Counted from the first letter of the stretch, positions 1-7,823 are shown. The stretch: DNA of 14,834 nucleotides from Acidobacteriota bacterium (GCA_003131985.1 PKWH01000326.1:307-15140), one strand, 5' to 3'. The notes: a model not told the origin generated them from the letters alone. Translations and numbers: made by a program.

Positions 1-387
1 ACCTGGCGCCTGCTTCCCTTTTCGACGGTCATTTTGCTCGCAGGCCTCAGCGCGATTCCAAAAGACATTCCAGAAGCGGCGGAAATCGACGGCGCCGGAT
101 TCTGGCGAAAAATGTTTCAGATCAATATTCCTATGCTGCTGCCCATTCTGAATGTGGCGCTGCTCTTCGGCATTGTATTCACGTTTACCGACATGACCGT
201 CGTCTACATTCTCACTCGCGGCGGACCCTATGACTCCACGCAGGTCGTGCCGTCGCTCGCATTTTTTACCGGCGTCCTGGGAGGAGACTTGTCGGAAGGC
301 GCCGCAATTTCGCTGTTCATGGTGCCCATCCTCGTGATCGTCGCCTACCTGATGCTGCGCGCGGCGAACCGCTCGGAGGTAACCTGA
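1..387 (+). CDS. Sugar ABC transporter permease, MalF type (3' part only)
   Basis: This is the C-terminal 128 codons of an inner-membrane permease of a carbohydrate ABC importer; the start lies left of the window. The frame is open from base 1. The signature EAA loop, which docks onto the ATPase, is visible at bases 73-145: E-A-A, then I-D-G-A-G, ending in an N-I-P stretch. Two or three hydrophobic segments follow, and the protein ends in a short basic tail. An internal TTG at 34 is not a believable start because homologous sequence continues upstream of it. The stop codon overlaps the next permease start by one base (TGATG), so the two are translationally coupled. MalF-type and MalG-type permeases pair to form the channel. 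The sugar cannot be read from this fragment; maltose, trehalose or a related sugar would fit the GH13 gene at the other end of the window. Confidence 0.9.
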   Translation, partial: TWRLLPFSTVILLAGLSAIPKDIPEAAEIDGAGFWRKMFQINIPMLLPILNVALLFGIVFTFTDMTVVYILTRGGPYDSTQVVPSLAFFTGVLGGDLSEGAAISLFMVPILVIVAYLMLRAANRSEVT

Positions 388-1235
388 TGGCCCGAGGCCG
401 CGTTCGCGAATTGTTAATAGAGGCCGGCCGCTGGGTCGTTGTCGTGTCCTTCTCCGTCGCGCTGGCGTTTCCGTTCTACTGGATGCTCATTACCACCTTC
501 AAACAAGATGGTGACCTCTACAACACTGCAAATAATCCTTTCATATTCAATATGAAACCCACGCTGGTGCACTTGCAGGTGCTCTTTCGCGACACGATGT
601 ACCTGCGTTGGGCTGGCAACACGGCACTTGTCGGCGCGCTGGTAGTTCTAATCACGCTGGTGCTTTCCTTGCCTGCGGCCTACGCCCTCGCGCGGCTCAC
701 CGGAAAATGGGGCGAGCGCATGGGCATCGCGATGTTCCTCACGTATCTCGTGCCGCCTACGTTGCTCTTCATTCCACTATCCCGCGTGGTAGCGTTGCTT
801 GGCCTGCAGGACACCATTTGGTCGCTCGTGTTCGTGTATCCGAGCTTCACAATTCCCTTCTCCACCTGGCTGCTGATGGGATTCTTCAAATCGATCCCGC
901 GCGAACTGGAAGACGCGGCGATGGTCGATGGACTTACTCGCTTTGGCGCCTTCGTGCGGCTCGTAGTGCCGATTTCGCTTTCGGGCATCCTTACGGTCGT
1001 AATCTTTACCTTCACACTCGTAACGCAGGAGTTCGTCTACGCCCTCACCTTCATCGCGCCGGAGAGGAATCAGATGATAGGTGTAGGCGTTCCCACATTC
1101 CTGATTCGCGGCGACGTTTACTTCTGGGGTGAACTTATGGCGGCCTGTCTGATCACGAGTCTCCCCATCGCGCTCCTGTACAATTTGTTCCTTGACCGCT
1201 TCATTGCCGGCTTCACGGTGGGCGCGATCAAGTAG
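387..1235 (+). CDS. Sugar ABC transporter permease, MalG type
   Basis: A 282-residue inner-membrane permease, the second half of the sugar importer channel. Length and layout match the MalG branch of the family. There is a hydrophobic helix near residues 17-37, a periplasmic stretch rich in Asn/Phe to about 70, and further membrane segments at about 78-100, 112-132, 143-166, 198-215 and 250-268. The EAA-type loop lies at about residues 174-195 (L-E-D-A-A, then D-G, then V-V-P) and contacts the ATPase. The C-terminus F-I-A-G-F-T-V-G-A-I-K is the usual MalG ending. The start ATG overlaps the upstream stop codon by one base, and GGAGGT at 375-380 is well placed as a ribosome-binding site, so this start is firm. 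No ATPase or sugar-binding protein gene is in the window; they may lie to the left or elsewhere. Confidence 0.93.
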   Translation: MARGRVRELLIEAGRWVVVVSFSVALAFPFYWMLITTFKQDGDLYNTANNPFIFNMKPTLVHLQVLFRDTMYLRWAGNTALVGALVVLITLVLSLPAAYALARLTGKWGERMGIAMFLTYLVPPTLLFIPLSRVVALLGLQDTIWSLVFVYPSFTIPFSTWLLMGFFKSIPRELEDAAMVDGLTRFGAFVRLVVPISLSGILTVVIFTFTLVTQEFVYALTFIAPERNQMIGVGVPTFLIRGDVYFWGELMAACLITSLPIALLYNLFLDRFIAGFTVGAIK

Positions 1236-1256
1236 CGCCGTGCGGCGAACGCAATC

Positions 1257-1946
1257 ATGAGAAAAGTGAAAGAGACCATGCCAAAATCTTCCCACAAAAT
1301 TCTGGTACTAGACGTGGGCGGCACAAACATTAAAGTGCAGGCCACCGGACAAAAGCAGCCGCGCAAAATCCCTTCTGGCCCGGACATGACGGCAAAAGAC
1401 ATGGTTCGTGACGTGAAAGCGGCCACTCGCGACTGGAAATACGATCGAGTTTCCATTGGCTACCCTGGTCCCGTCACCGCCGGCCATCCGGTGCGCGAGC
1501 CGGTCAATCTGGGCGGCGGATGGGTCGGGTTCAACTACAAAAGGGCGTTGGGCTGTCCCGTCAGAATTGTTAATGACGCGGCTATGCAGGCTCTCGGGAG
1601 CTATCATGGCGGGCGAATGCTGTTTCTTGGATTGGGCACCGGCCTTGGATCCGCAATGATCGTGGACGGAATTCTAGAACCCATGGAGCTGGCTCACCTG
1701 CCCTATAAGCACGGAAAAACGTATGAGGAGTACCTGGGACTGAAAGGCCTAAAGCGGCTGGGCAAGAAAAAATGGCGGAAGGAGGTTTTCAAAATCACGG
1801 AGAAATTGATAGCCGCTCTTCAGGCCGACTACGTCGTGCTGGGCGGCGGAAACGCAAAGAAGCTAAAAAAACTTCCACCGGGCGCGCGCATGGGACGCAA
1901 CGAAAACGCAATTCTAGGCGGATTTCGTTTGTGGGCGAAAGAGTGA
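1257..1946 (+). CDS. ROK-family sugar kinase, polyphosphate-glucokinase-like
   Basis: Probable cytoplasmic glucokinase that phosphorylates glucose to glucose 6-phosphate, using polyphosphate and/or ATP. About 229 residues, close to the short PpgK branch of the ROK family. Seen in the sequence: a phosphate-binding motif D-V-G-G-T-N-I-K at residues 19-26; V-N-D-A at 105-108, with D107 the expected catalytic base; G-L-G-T-G-L-G-S at 125-132; E-L-A-H at 144-147 in place of the ROK sugar-binding ExGH; and the second nucleotide motif V-L-G-G-G at 194-198. The ROK zinc cluster (CxCGxxGCxE) is absent, as in PpgK-like enzymes. A Lys/Arg-rich patch at 164-177 could bind polyphosphate (inference). It starts 21 bases after the permease, so it is probably co-transcribed and would act on imported sugar. 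A second in-frame ATG at 1278, after a weak GA-rich sequence, is an equally possible start. Confidence 0.82.
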   Translation: MRKVKETMPKSSHKILVLDVGGTNIKVQATGQKQPRKIPSGPDMTAKDMVRDVKAATRDWKYDRVSIGYPGPVTAGHPVREPVNLGGGWVGFNYKRALGCPVRIVNDAAMQALGSYHGGRMLFLGLGTGLGSAMIVDGILEPMELAHLPYKHGKTYEEYLGLKGLKRLGKKKWRKEVFKITEKLIAALQADYVVLGGGNAKKLKKLPPGARMGRNENAILGGFRLWAKE

Positions 1947-1956
1947 AATGCATACC

Positions 1957-1966
1957 GTCAGCTGAC
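1957..1966. repeat. Perfect 10-bp palindrome GTCAGCTGAC
   Basis: It lies 11 bases after the kinase stop codon and just upstream of a possible promoter for the next gene. It may be chance or a small operator; no regulator family is recognised. Confidence 0.35.
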
Positions 1967-1970
1967 CATC

Positions 1971-2000
1971 TTGAAAGACCGTAATGTTCCAAACTGGAAT
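1971..2000 (+). promoter_or_regulatory. Possible sigma-70-like promoter for the secreted protein gene
   Basis: TTGAAA at 1971-1976 matches the -35 consensus at five of six positions. TGGAAT at 1995-2000 matches the -10 consensus at four of six, with an 18-base spacer. It would give a 5' leader of about 75 bases before the ATG at 2081. Promoters of this quality also arise by chance, so confidence is low. Confidence 0.25.
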
Positions 2001-2080
2001 ACCTCTAGCCCGGACACTTTTCTTAAAAATCATCTCTCTCGCACTCGATTCCACGCGCAGCTCCATGTACGATATCGGCG

Positions 2081-3520
2081 ATGATTCGACGCGTAATTTT
2101 TGCAATGCTCCCATTATTATTCTTTGTGCCTGGAGGAATATCGGCCTGCACGTGTTCGAAGGCGCCTGCTGGAACGTGCCAGGGTTTACAGCCAGACGAC
2201 GTTGTATTCGTCGGTACCGTCACGGACGTCGAAAATGTTCCGTCTCCGGCCCCAGACGCAGCCACTCCCGCTGATTCGCAGACCGCAGGAAGCACAGCTT
2301 CCGCACCCGACTCCACTTCCGTAATCCATTATCATTTCAAAATTGACGACAAATTCGCAGGACCGGATGTTGCGGAAATCGATATTTTCTCCGGCGGTGA
2401 CGACGGCGATTGCGGCTACCGTTTTCGGAAGGGCGATCGATACATCGTGTTCACGCAACAAGAAAGCGAGGGTCGGCTCTTCGCCACAATCTGCAATGGC
2501 ACGCGGCCGGCTAGCGATGGCCGCGCCCTGCTGCCTCAATTGCGCGCCATGCGCAATCACCAGCGTGTCGCTTCGGTTTTCGGTGTTCTCCGCCGATCCG
2601 ACCCGCCGCTTCTGGCTCCTGTCGAAGATCCTGACGACCCGCTCCCGCACATAAAACTGAAGCTCCGTTCAAAGGACGACCGCTTCGCGACCAGCACGGG
2701 ACCGGATGGCGTCTATTCTTTTTACGACGTTCATGCGGGGGAATATCATTTTTCGGCGAGTCTTCCCGCTCGGATGGAATTAACAGAGAAAACTCTGCCC
2801 GGCGCTTTACCCCCGATAAAGATTCCCAACGGCGCCTGTTATGAATACAACGTGGACGCTCTGCCGCTCGGCAAAATCCGCGGCAGTGTTTTGGGCCCAG
2901 ATCAAAGGCCGCTAAAGCTTGCATCCGTGGAGTTATATCGTGCGGATCGTTTCAAGGACACCGAGCCGGGTCTCTGGGGTTTTCAGGGATCGAAGGGTGA
3001 ATTCGAGTTCGACCACATCGGCCCGGGCGAATACATTCTGGTATTCAACCGCACGAACCGCAAGGATCCCAATTCGCCGTTTCCTCGTGCGTTTTATCCC
3101 GGTGTCGCGGAGCAGAACGAAACGGCCGTGATCACGCTAAAGGACGGCGAACAATTGCAGAAGGCAAACATCCAGCTCTACGATGGATACCCTACCCGCA
3201 AGATTCGCGTGCAATTAGAATGGAAAGACGGCCGCCCGCCCGGCAGCGTCACCATCATGGCAAAAGCCAGTGAAGGCGAAAATCCCGCAGCGCAAAGAAT
3301 CGACGAGGGAATCTACGATTTCACCCTTCTGCAATCCGAGCATTACACAATTTCCGCCTGGGAAGACCTCGCCCCTCAGCGCCTAAGCCAGCGCCGCGGC
3401 AAGGAAACCTGCACCATCCCCGCGCGCATCGACGCCGAACCCGCCTCAGTCGACGGCGCCGACACAGAAACAAAAGAAATCACGCTAACGTTCCCTTCCG
3501 TCGCATGCGACCAGCAGTAG
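2081..3520 (+). CDS. Secreted protein: TIMP/NTR-like N-terminal domain plus carboxypeptidase-regulatory-like domains
   Basis: A 479-residue exported protein of unproven function. Residues 1-22 form a signal peptide with a basic start and hydrophobic core. The mature protein would begin at C23 as C-T-C, with C33 after it. The following D-D-V-V-F-V-G-T-V and the later D-C-G-Y-R-F and T-I-C-N-G-T-R segments (C111, C138) resemble the Cys pattern of the TIMP/netrin (NTR) fold, where an N-terminal CxC packs against later cysteines. Residues 60-80 are a Ser/Ala/Pro-rich insert. Beta-rich segments at about 165-235 and 264-325 (P-D-G-V-Y-S-F, G-E-Y-H-F, G-E-F-E-F, G-E-Y-I-L) look like carboxypeptidase-regulatory-like domains. 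The signal end I-S-A-C also fits a lipobox, so a lipoprotein anchor is the alternative to a free CxC terminus. No strong ribosome-binding site is visible; the ATG is chosen because it begins the signal peptide. Role unknown; protease inhibition is only a fold-based guess. Confidence 0.75.
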   Translation: MIRRVIFAMLPLLFFVPGGISACTCSKAPAGTCQGLQPDDVVFVGTVTDVENVPSPAPDAATPADSQTAGSTASAPDSTSVIHYHFKIDDKFAGPDVAEIDIFSGGDDGDCGYRFRKGDRYIVFTQQESEGRLFATICNGTRPASDGRALLPQLRAMRNHQRVASVFGVLRRSDPPLLAPVEDPDDPLPHIKLKLRSKDDRFATSTGPDGVYSFYDVHAGEYHFSASLPARMELTEKTLPGALPPIKIPNGACYEYNVDALPLGKIRGSVLGPDQRPLKLASVELYRADRFKDTEPGLWGFQGSKGEFEFDHIGPGEYILVFNRTNRKDPNSPFPRAFYPGVAEQNETAVITLKDGEQLQKANIQLYDGYPTRKIRVQLEWKDGRPPGSVTIMAKASEGENPAAQRIDEGIYDFTLLQSEHYTISAWEDLAPQRLSQRRGKETCTIPARIDAEPASVDGADTETKEITLTFPSVACDQQ

Positions 3521-3544
3521 CTTTCCTCTCGAATGCCCGCGCAC

Positions 3545-3587
3545 ACGGCGCGCCGTCAGTAATGAAAGTTTCGGTCCGACGGAACTT
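3545..3587. repeat. Palindrome and hairpin downstream of the secreted protein gene
   Basis: ACGGCGCGCCGT at 3545-3556 is a perfect 12-bp palindrome. A second dyad follows: 3566-3573 pairs with 3580-3587 over 8 bp (one G-U pair) around a 6-base loop. No T-run follows, so neither is a standard intrinsic terminator; they may fold at the 3' end of the + strand transcript. Confidence 0.4.
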
Positions 3588-3628
3588 CGGGTTGTTGAAT
3601 AGCTTGTCGTGCTCCCAGGGAAAATGGA

Positions 3629-3666
3629 AAAGCCAGAAAGCCCCTGATACAGGGCTTTCTGGCTTT
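3629..3666 (-). terminator. Intrinsic terminator for TonB receptor 1, possibly bidirectional
   Basis: A perfect 15-bp stem (3629-3643 with 3652-3666) encloses an 8-base loop. On the minus strand the hairpin is followed by a T-rich stretch (TTTCCATTTT), 45 bases after the receptor stop codon. On the plus strand only a few T residues follow, so termination of the convergent secreted protein gene is likely but less certain. Confidence 0.85.
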
Positions 3667-3710
3667 GGCGGTTAGAGAATCTGCCTAACACTGTAACAGC
3701 AGATTACAAG

Positions 3711-6700
3711 TTAGAAGTTAACCTTCGCTCCGAAGAAGATCTGCCGCTTTCCGAATCCGCCACCGCTCGGAAACACGCTCGGAGTCGCGAAGCCCGTCTC
3801 GAAGCTGGAAAGCCCCGCGTCATCGATAAAAGGATCGACGCTGGAGTAATTCGAGTGGTTGAAAGCGTTGAGCATCGTTGTGCGGAACAGAACGGTGGAA
3901 CGCTCGTTGATCTTGAACGATTTGGTTATACCGATGTTCGCAGTATTCGTCTTGGCGTCATTCAAAATGTTCCGTCCAGAATTGCCGAAGGGCGTGCCGA
4001 ATACAGTCTGTGCTTCTGCGCCATTCGCGATGAACCGAACCTGCTTGTTCGTTACCGGCGTTGCGGTGACATCGCCAGTCTGGTTCAAGACGTTATAACT
4101 AATGAGCTGATTGGGTGCCAGTCCGCAAGCGGAGATGGGCGCTTGAGGAGGCGCAGGACTAAAGAGCGTGCAGGCGTCTCCGGCAAAGATTCCCACTTGC
4201 CCCGCTGGTGCGCTTGAGCTTCCCAGGAATGGCCGCGCTGTGTCGGTTATGCCGGGGTTGATAAAAGCTGTGTTAAATGGCTCGTCCCCTCCCACTCCTC
4301 CGCTGCCAAAGTTTGAGAAGATCTGGCTCGGAGTGTACGGCTCGCCGGAGGACAGGATGTAGTTGGCCGAAACACCCCATCCGCCGAGCAGATGGCCTAC
4401 GAACCCCGACTGCGAGCGGTAGAACGGAAGTTGTTCGTAAACGTTCAGAGTGAAAGCTTGCGGAATGTTCAATCCGGATATTCCGTTCTCGGCGGACGTG
4501 AAGTTGAGAGGGTTTTGCGAGAACGCCACCGTATTTCCTCCGCCAAACGTGCTGAATATTTCGCTCACGTTGTCGGTAGTCTTGCTCCAGGTATAATTGG
4601 CCGTCATGGTCAGCTGTTTGTACAGATTCGTTGCACGAAACTGTACTTGCAGCCCGTTGTAGTTGGAATACCCCGTGTTGGTCCGTTCGCGCAGGATGCC
4701 TTCGTCGCAATTCAGGCGTCCTATCGAGTTCTGCACAACCGCATCTGCCGCCGGGCACGGTACAGCGCTAGGAGGCAGAAAAGTCGGGAACTCGGCTGCA
4801 GTGCCTGCAATGAAAGGATTCGCATTGATAGATTGGAAGAGATTCCCCCCGTGGTTCCCTACGTACCGCGCCTCTACTGCTGTCGCGTTCGAAAGCTGTC
4901 TCTGAACTCCAAGAGACCAGCTATGCACGTGGTCCGGCCCAAAATTCGGGGTGACGGTTGTTTCGTTGAAGGATCGCGGGTCGGCAACCCCTGTTACCAG
5001 AGACGGAGCCAGCAGAGTGCGGACGGCCCCCCCCACCGGCGCTGCAGGCAGTGGATTGGTAATTGCATTGGTCATCGGGTCTACCAATAGCCCTAACGAC
5101 TGCGCGAGCAGCACGGGAGCTGAAGTTGCGATATTGGTGTAAATGTTGTAAACCGGCGGATCGTACGAGAGTCTGTAACCGCCGCGAATCACCGTCTTCC
5201 CGTTCCCGCCCGTCAGGAAGTTATCCATACTCGGGCTCCAGGCGAAGCCAACGCTCGGCCCCCAGCTATTCTTGGGAGCTGGAATCGATGGAAACGTGGT
5301 AACTGAGAGTGGCAGAGCGGGATCCCATAACGGGTTCGCACTCTTCGCGTTCGCAACCGTTTCATCGTGAAAGAGATTTGCCGGCTGGCCATAGTAAGAC
5401 CACGTCAGACCGAGATTCAGCGTCAAGTTCGGCCTGAGTTTGTAATCGTTCTGGACGTACAGGAATGTGTCCTTTTCACTGAAGTCGATTTTGGGGTTTC
5501 CGTCCGAAATATTAATGTTGGTCGGAGCGTTGCACGCAAATGCTGAAAAGGGGCTTAAGTTTTCTCCCGGTGTGATCGTGCAATCCGGAGTGACGACAGT
5601 CAACGCGCTAGTAGCGGGAATGGCAGCGAAGTTGAAGCTGCCGTTGAAGTTCGGAAGGAATATGTTGGGAGACTTTTGGTAGGTGAAATTCACACCTGCT
5701 TTCCACTGGCTCTTCCCGTGGACGTAGCTCCAGTTGTCCTGGATCTGGTACGTATTCACAATGCGGCCCTGCGGTGCGTCAGGGCTCGGTCCAAACGCGA
5801 GAATAGGATTACCGTCAGTGGGGCTCACTGCGACGTTTGCGAGTGCGTTACCAATGTTGCCCTGAACCGGGACCGTATTGCCAATGCTATTGCCGCCAAA
5901 TTCGGTGTTCTGACGGCCATAGGAGAGTCGCAGCTCGTTCGTCATAGAGGGCGACAGCGTGTGGGTCCAGCCGATCAGCCCGGTTTGGCTCCGGCTCGGA
6001 ACCGACGTCGGATACCCCGCTGCGGCTGTGACGAATGGGTCGGCGTCAATGGAATTTAAATAGTTGTAGAGATAACGCAGGTACACCCTATCGTTTGAGT
6101 ACTGGAAATCGGAGCGGCCGATAAAATCGTATTGGTGAAACGGTGAGCCTAGAGTCCTCGTCACGCCTGCGAAATCGACGGTGCATGGACCCAAGTTGGA
6201 GCCGGTAAGCGGGATCGGCGTTACCGTACCATTCGGAGTCGGGTTCCCTGCTCCAATTCCGTAGGGCCCAAAGGTTCGCAACGCCGCTACGCTGGCGCTA
6301 TTTGGATAGCAAGCCTGCAACTGCGCCAGTCCCGTTGGTGTGGGAGTCAAGGAGCCACTTTGGTCCACCGAATTCGCCTCAATGATATTCGTGTCAAACC
6401 CGCCAAAAACGAAGACGTGGTCTTTCTTCACCGGTCCGCCCACCGTTGTGCTGGCAAACACGTTGTTGAACCAGGGGACCTTAGTAAGACCCGGAGTTAG
6501 CAATGGTTCCTTGTTTGTGTTATCCAAACTGTCGAAGGCCGCGTTGCCTTCGGCTCCGTTGATGGTGCCGTGCCAGTTGTTGGTACCCGACGGGGTCACC
6601 AGGTTGACTACAGAACCGGAGTTGCGTCCATACTCGGCCCCGAAGTTGTTCGTCGTAACCTGGTATTCCTGAACGAAGTCAGGGTTCGTAACGAATAGAG

Positions 6701-7355
6701 AGGGCCCGGCAACCGAATTGTCGTTGTTATTTTGACCGTCGATCTGTTGGTCGTTATTTCGGCCGCGAAGACCGTCCACCGAAAAACCTACTCCGTTCGA
6801 ATTCGAAAAAGTGTTGTCGCGCGTCATATTGACGCCAGGAATTTGCAGAGCGAGGAAATCCATTCCCTCGTTCTCCTGCAAACCAGCGAAGCTCGTGATC
6901 TGTTGCGTGGTGAATGTGGTCGAGACTTGGGCCTCTGTCGTTTCGATGAGAGGCGGGGCTTCGGTGACTTCCACCGTCACGGTGGACGCACCAACGGCCA
7001 ATTTGACCGACCCTACGCCCTGGTCTGTCCCGGAGGACACCACGACGTTGTTCACCACATACTTGCTGAAGCTTTGCTTCGTGAACTCCACGTTGTAAGT
7101 TCCGATCTGCAACTCCGAGCAGCGGAACAATCCAACGTCGTCCGTCGTTGTGGTTGCAACGGAACCCGTTCCAGTATTAATGCACCGGACTTCCACACCA
7201 GGGATAATCGCGCCCGAGGGGTCAATCGCGGTACCAGATATGGACCCGCTGGTTACCTGTGCCCAAAGGTGCGATGGCGATGCCAAGACTACGCACAACC
7301 CCACCATCAAGAACAGCGCTCGCGTAACAATAAACACACTTCGCCCATTCTTCAT
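3711..7355 (-). CDS. Oar-like TonB-dependent outer-membrane receptor 1
   Basis: A 1,214-residue outer-membrane receptor of the acidobacterial Oar-like type, expected to import a ligand into the periplasm using TonB energy. Residues 1-32 are a signal peptide ending in L-W-A before Q33. A carboxypeptidase-regulatory-like domain spans about 36-122 (S-G-T-A-I-D-P-S-G-A at its start). A plug-like region runs from about 140 to 265, with F-S-V-D-G, the N-rich segment N-N-D-Q-Q-I-D-G-Q, F-V-Q-E-Y-Q-V and E-Y-G-R-N-S-G. The remainder is an aromatic- and Asn-rich beta-barrel ending in Phe, the usual barrel-assembly signal. The chosen ATG has GGGGGAG five bases upstream, exactly as in receptor 2. The frame is open 30 codons further up, but that part belongs to the repeated leader and lacks a signal peptide. 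Ligand unknown; a peptide is possible given the S9 peptidase link. Confidence 0.93.
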   Translation of the reverse strand: MKNGRSVFIVTRALFLMVGLCVVLASPSHLWAQVTSGSISGTAIDPSGAIIPGVEVRCINTGTGSVATTTTDDVGLFRCSELQIGTYNVEFTKQSFSKYVVNNVVVSSGTDQGVGSVKLAVGASTVTVEVTEAPPLIETTEAQVSTTFTTQQITSFAGLQENEGMDFLALQIPGVNMTRDNTFSNSNGVGFSVDGLRGRNNDQQIDGQNNNDNSVAGPSLFVTNPDFVQEYQVTTNNFGAEYGRNSGSVVNLVTPSGTNNWHGTINGAEGNAAFDSLDNTNKEPLLTPGLTKVPWFNNVFASTTVGGPVKKDHVFVFGGFDTNIIEANSVDQSGSLTPTPTGLAQLQACYPNSASVAALRTFGPYGIGAGNPTPNGTVTPIPLTGSNLGPCTVDFAGVTRTLGSPFHQYDFIGRSDFQYSNDRVYLRYLYNYLNSIDADPFVTAAAGYPTSVPSRSQTGLIGWTHTLSPSMTNELRLSYGRQNTEFGGNSIGNTVPVQGNIGNALANVAVSPTDGNPILAFGPSPDAPQGRIVNTYQIQDNWSYVHGKSQWKAGVNFTYQKSPNIFLPNFNGSFNFAAIPATSALTVVTPDCTITPGENLSPFSAFACNAPTNINISDGNPKIDFSEKDTFLYVQNDYKLRPNLTLNLGLTWSYYGQPANLFHDETVANAKSANPLWDPALPLSVTTFPSIPAPKNSWGPSVGFAWSPSMDNFLTGGNGKTVIRGGYRLSYDPPVYNIYTNIATSAPVLLAQSLGLLVDPMTNAITNPLPAAPVGGAVRTLLAPSLVTGVADPRSFNETTVTPNFGPDHVHSWSLGVQRQLSNATAVEARYVGNHGGNLFQSINANPFIAGTAAEFPTFLPPSAVPCPAADAVVQNSIGRLNCDEGILRERTNTGYSNYNGLQVQFRATNLYKQLTMTANYTWSKTTDNVSEIFSTFGGGNTVAFSQNPLNFTSAENGISGLNIPQAFTLNVYEQLPFYRSQSGFVGHLLGGWGVSANYILSSGEPYTPSQIFSNFGSGGVGGDEPFNTAFINPGITDTARPFLGSSSAPAGQVGIFAGDACTLFSPAPPQAPISACGLAPNQLISYNVLNQTGDVTATPVTNKQVRFIANGAEAQTVFGTPFGNSGRNILNDAKTNTANIGITKSFKINERSTVLFRTTMLNAFNHSNYSSVDPFIDDAGLSSFETGFATPSVFPSGGGFGKRQIFFGAKVNF

Positions 7356-7403
7356 TTTATCTCCCCCAATTCGTGAGTCGTTTCCGGCTGGCGCGGTGCG
7401 CCA
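7356..7403 (-). promoter_or_regulatory. Conserved leader of receptor 1: hairpin plus strong ribosome-binding site
   Basis: On the minus strand, a stem TGGCGC/GCGCCA with a 3-base loop (7389-7403) precedes a 22-base segment almost identical in both receptor leaders, then GGGGGAG five bases before the ATG. The hairpin persists in copy B despite small insertions and deletions in its arms, which suggests selection on RNA structure. I do not recognise a known riboswitch class. Confidence 0.5.
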
Positions 7404-7482
7404 AGACAATCGACAGAGCTTCTTATGCAGTTTCACAGCCAACATTCAGAAAGGAGTGAAAAGCGGTTAACTAACTGATTCG

Positions 7483-7498
7483 ACGGCATCAATGCCCT
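7483..7498. promoter_or_regulatory. Imperfect inverted repeat, candidate operator (copy A)
   Basis: The 16-base dyad ACGGCATCAATGCCCT has 7-base arms around a 2-base centre, with one arm mismatch. The same site is perfect in copy B (11402-11417). It lies about 130 bases upstream of the receptor 1 start. It could bind a dimeric regulator or form an RNA hairpin. Confidence 0.4.
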
Positions 7499-7615
7499 AA
7501 TCCGAGCGCAGGATGGTTTACAACTCTACGAAAAATAAAACAGTCGGGGGCCGCGCGAAAAATTATTCGTACAGTAGATCTATGTAATTTAGAAGTTTTC
7601 GATTTTCGACGAGAG

Positions 7616-7716
7616 TTAGTCTGCAGTCCTAGTCAGCGGCGGAATTGCGGAGCCCTCGCCTTTCACGTAATGATCGTACCAATGGAAGTACCGCTCGTAG
7701 TGGTCTTGAATGAATG
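7616..7716 (-). pseudogene. Truncated tail of an S9 peptidase gene
   Basis: On the minus strand this segment encodes the last 32 residues of the S9 peptidase found whole at 11535-13688, including the Y-D-H-Y-V-K-G-E-G segment and the stop codon. The match begins abruptly; nothing upstream on the minus strand is S9-like, because the TonB receptor 2 terminator lies there. Between the copies I count five amino-acid changes and about five silent changes in 32 codons, with the frame intact. The fragment has no start codon, no propeller and no catalytic residues, so it cannot be functional. It is best read as the scar of a tandem duplication. Confidence 0.9.
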
Positions 7717-7754
7717 CAACAAAGGTCGTCCGTGCAGCTAGCGCACCAAGAAAA

Positions 7755-7787
7755 AGCCCCTTCCGAGCTGCATCCTCGGAAGGGGCT
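7755..7787 (-). terminator. Intrinsic terminator for TonB receptor 2
   Basis: A perfect 13-bp GC-rich stem (7755-7767 with 7775-7787) has a 7-base loop. On the minus strand it is followed at once by TTTTTC, giving a classical Rho-independent terminator 36 bases after the receptor 2 stop codon. Confidence 0.92.
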
Positions 7788-7823
7788 AAGCTCGCACGTC
7801 AACTCTCGGTCCCTAGGCCTCCC

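Larger units (their letters stand above)
7333..7716 (-). repeat. Long direct repeat, copy A (receptor 1 control region)
   Basis: Copy A of a repeat of about 385 bp, the other copy being at 11251-11635 in the same orientation. It covers the first seven codons of receptor 1, its leader and upstream DNA, and the tail of an S9 peptidase gene. From 7471 to 7625 I count about seven mismatches to copy B; the stretch 7404-7470 is much more divergent. The right edge is sharp at 7716, where similarity to the S9 gene stops. The repeat fills most of the 468-base gap between the two receptor genes. No convincing -35/-10 promoter could be picked by eye. Confidence 0.95.

Noticed and set aside
4392..5090. 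232-codon plus-strand frame opposite TonB receptor 1
   Set aside because: Antisense to a well-supported coding region, with composition typical of a shadow frame and no recognisable motif.
7356..7445. Thirty extra codons at the N-terminus of receptor 1 (and 46 in receptor 2, 11274-11411)
   Set aside because: The extensions precede a complete signal peptide, contain the conserved leader hairpin and skip the strong GGGGGAG ribosome-binding site. Their equal length in the shared part is explained by the duplicated leader.
7356..7470. Known riboswitch (cyclic di-GMP, cobalamin or similar) upstream of receptor 1
   Set aside because: The leader has a conserved hairpin but none of the core consensus strings I know for these classes, and it is short.
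7333..7716. Insertion sequence or transposon ends as the source of the long repeat
   Set aside because: The copies are direct, have no terminal inverted repeats and no transposase, and consist of ordinary gene-tail and promoter sequence.
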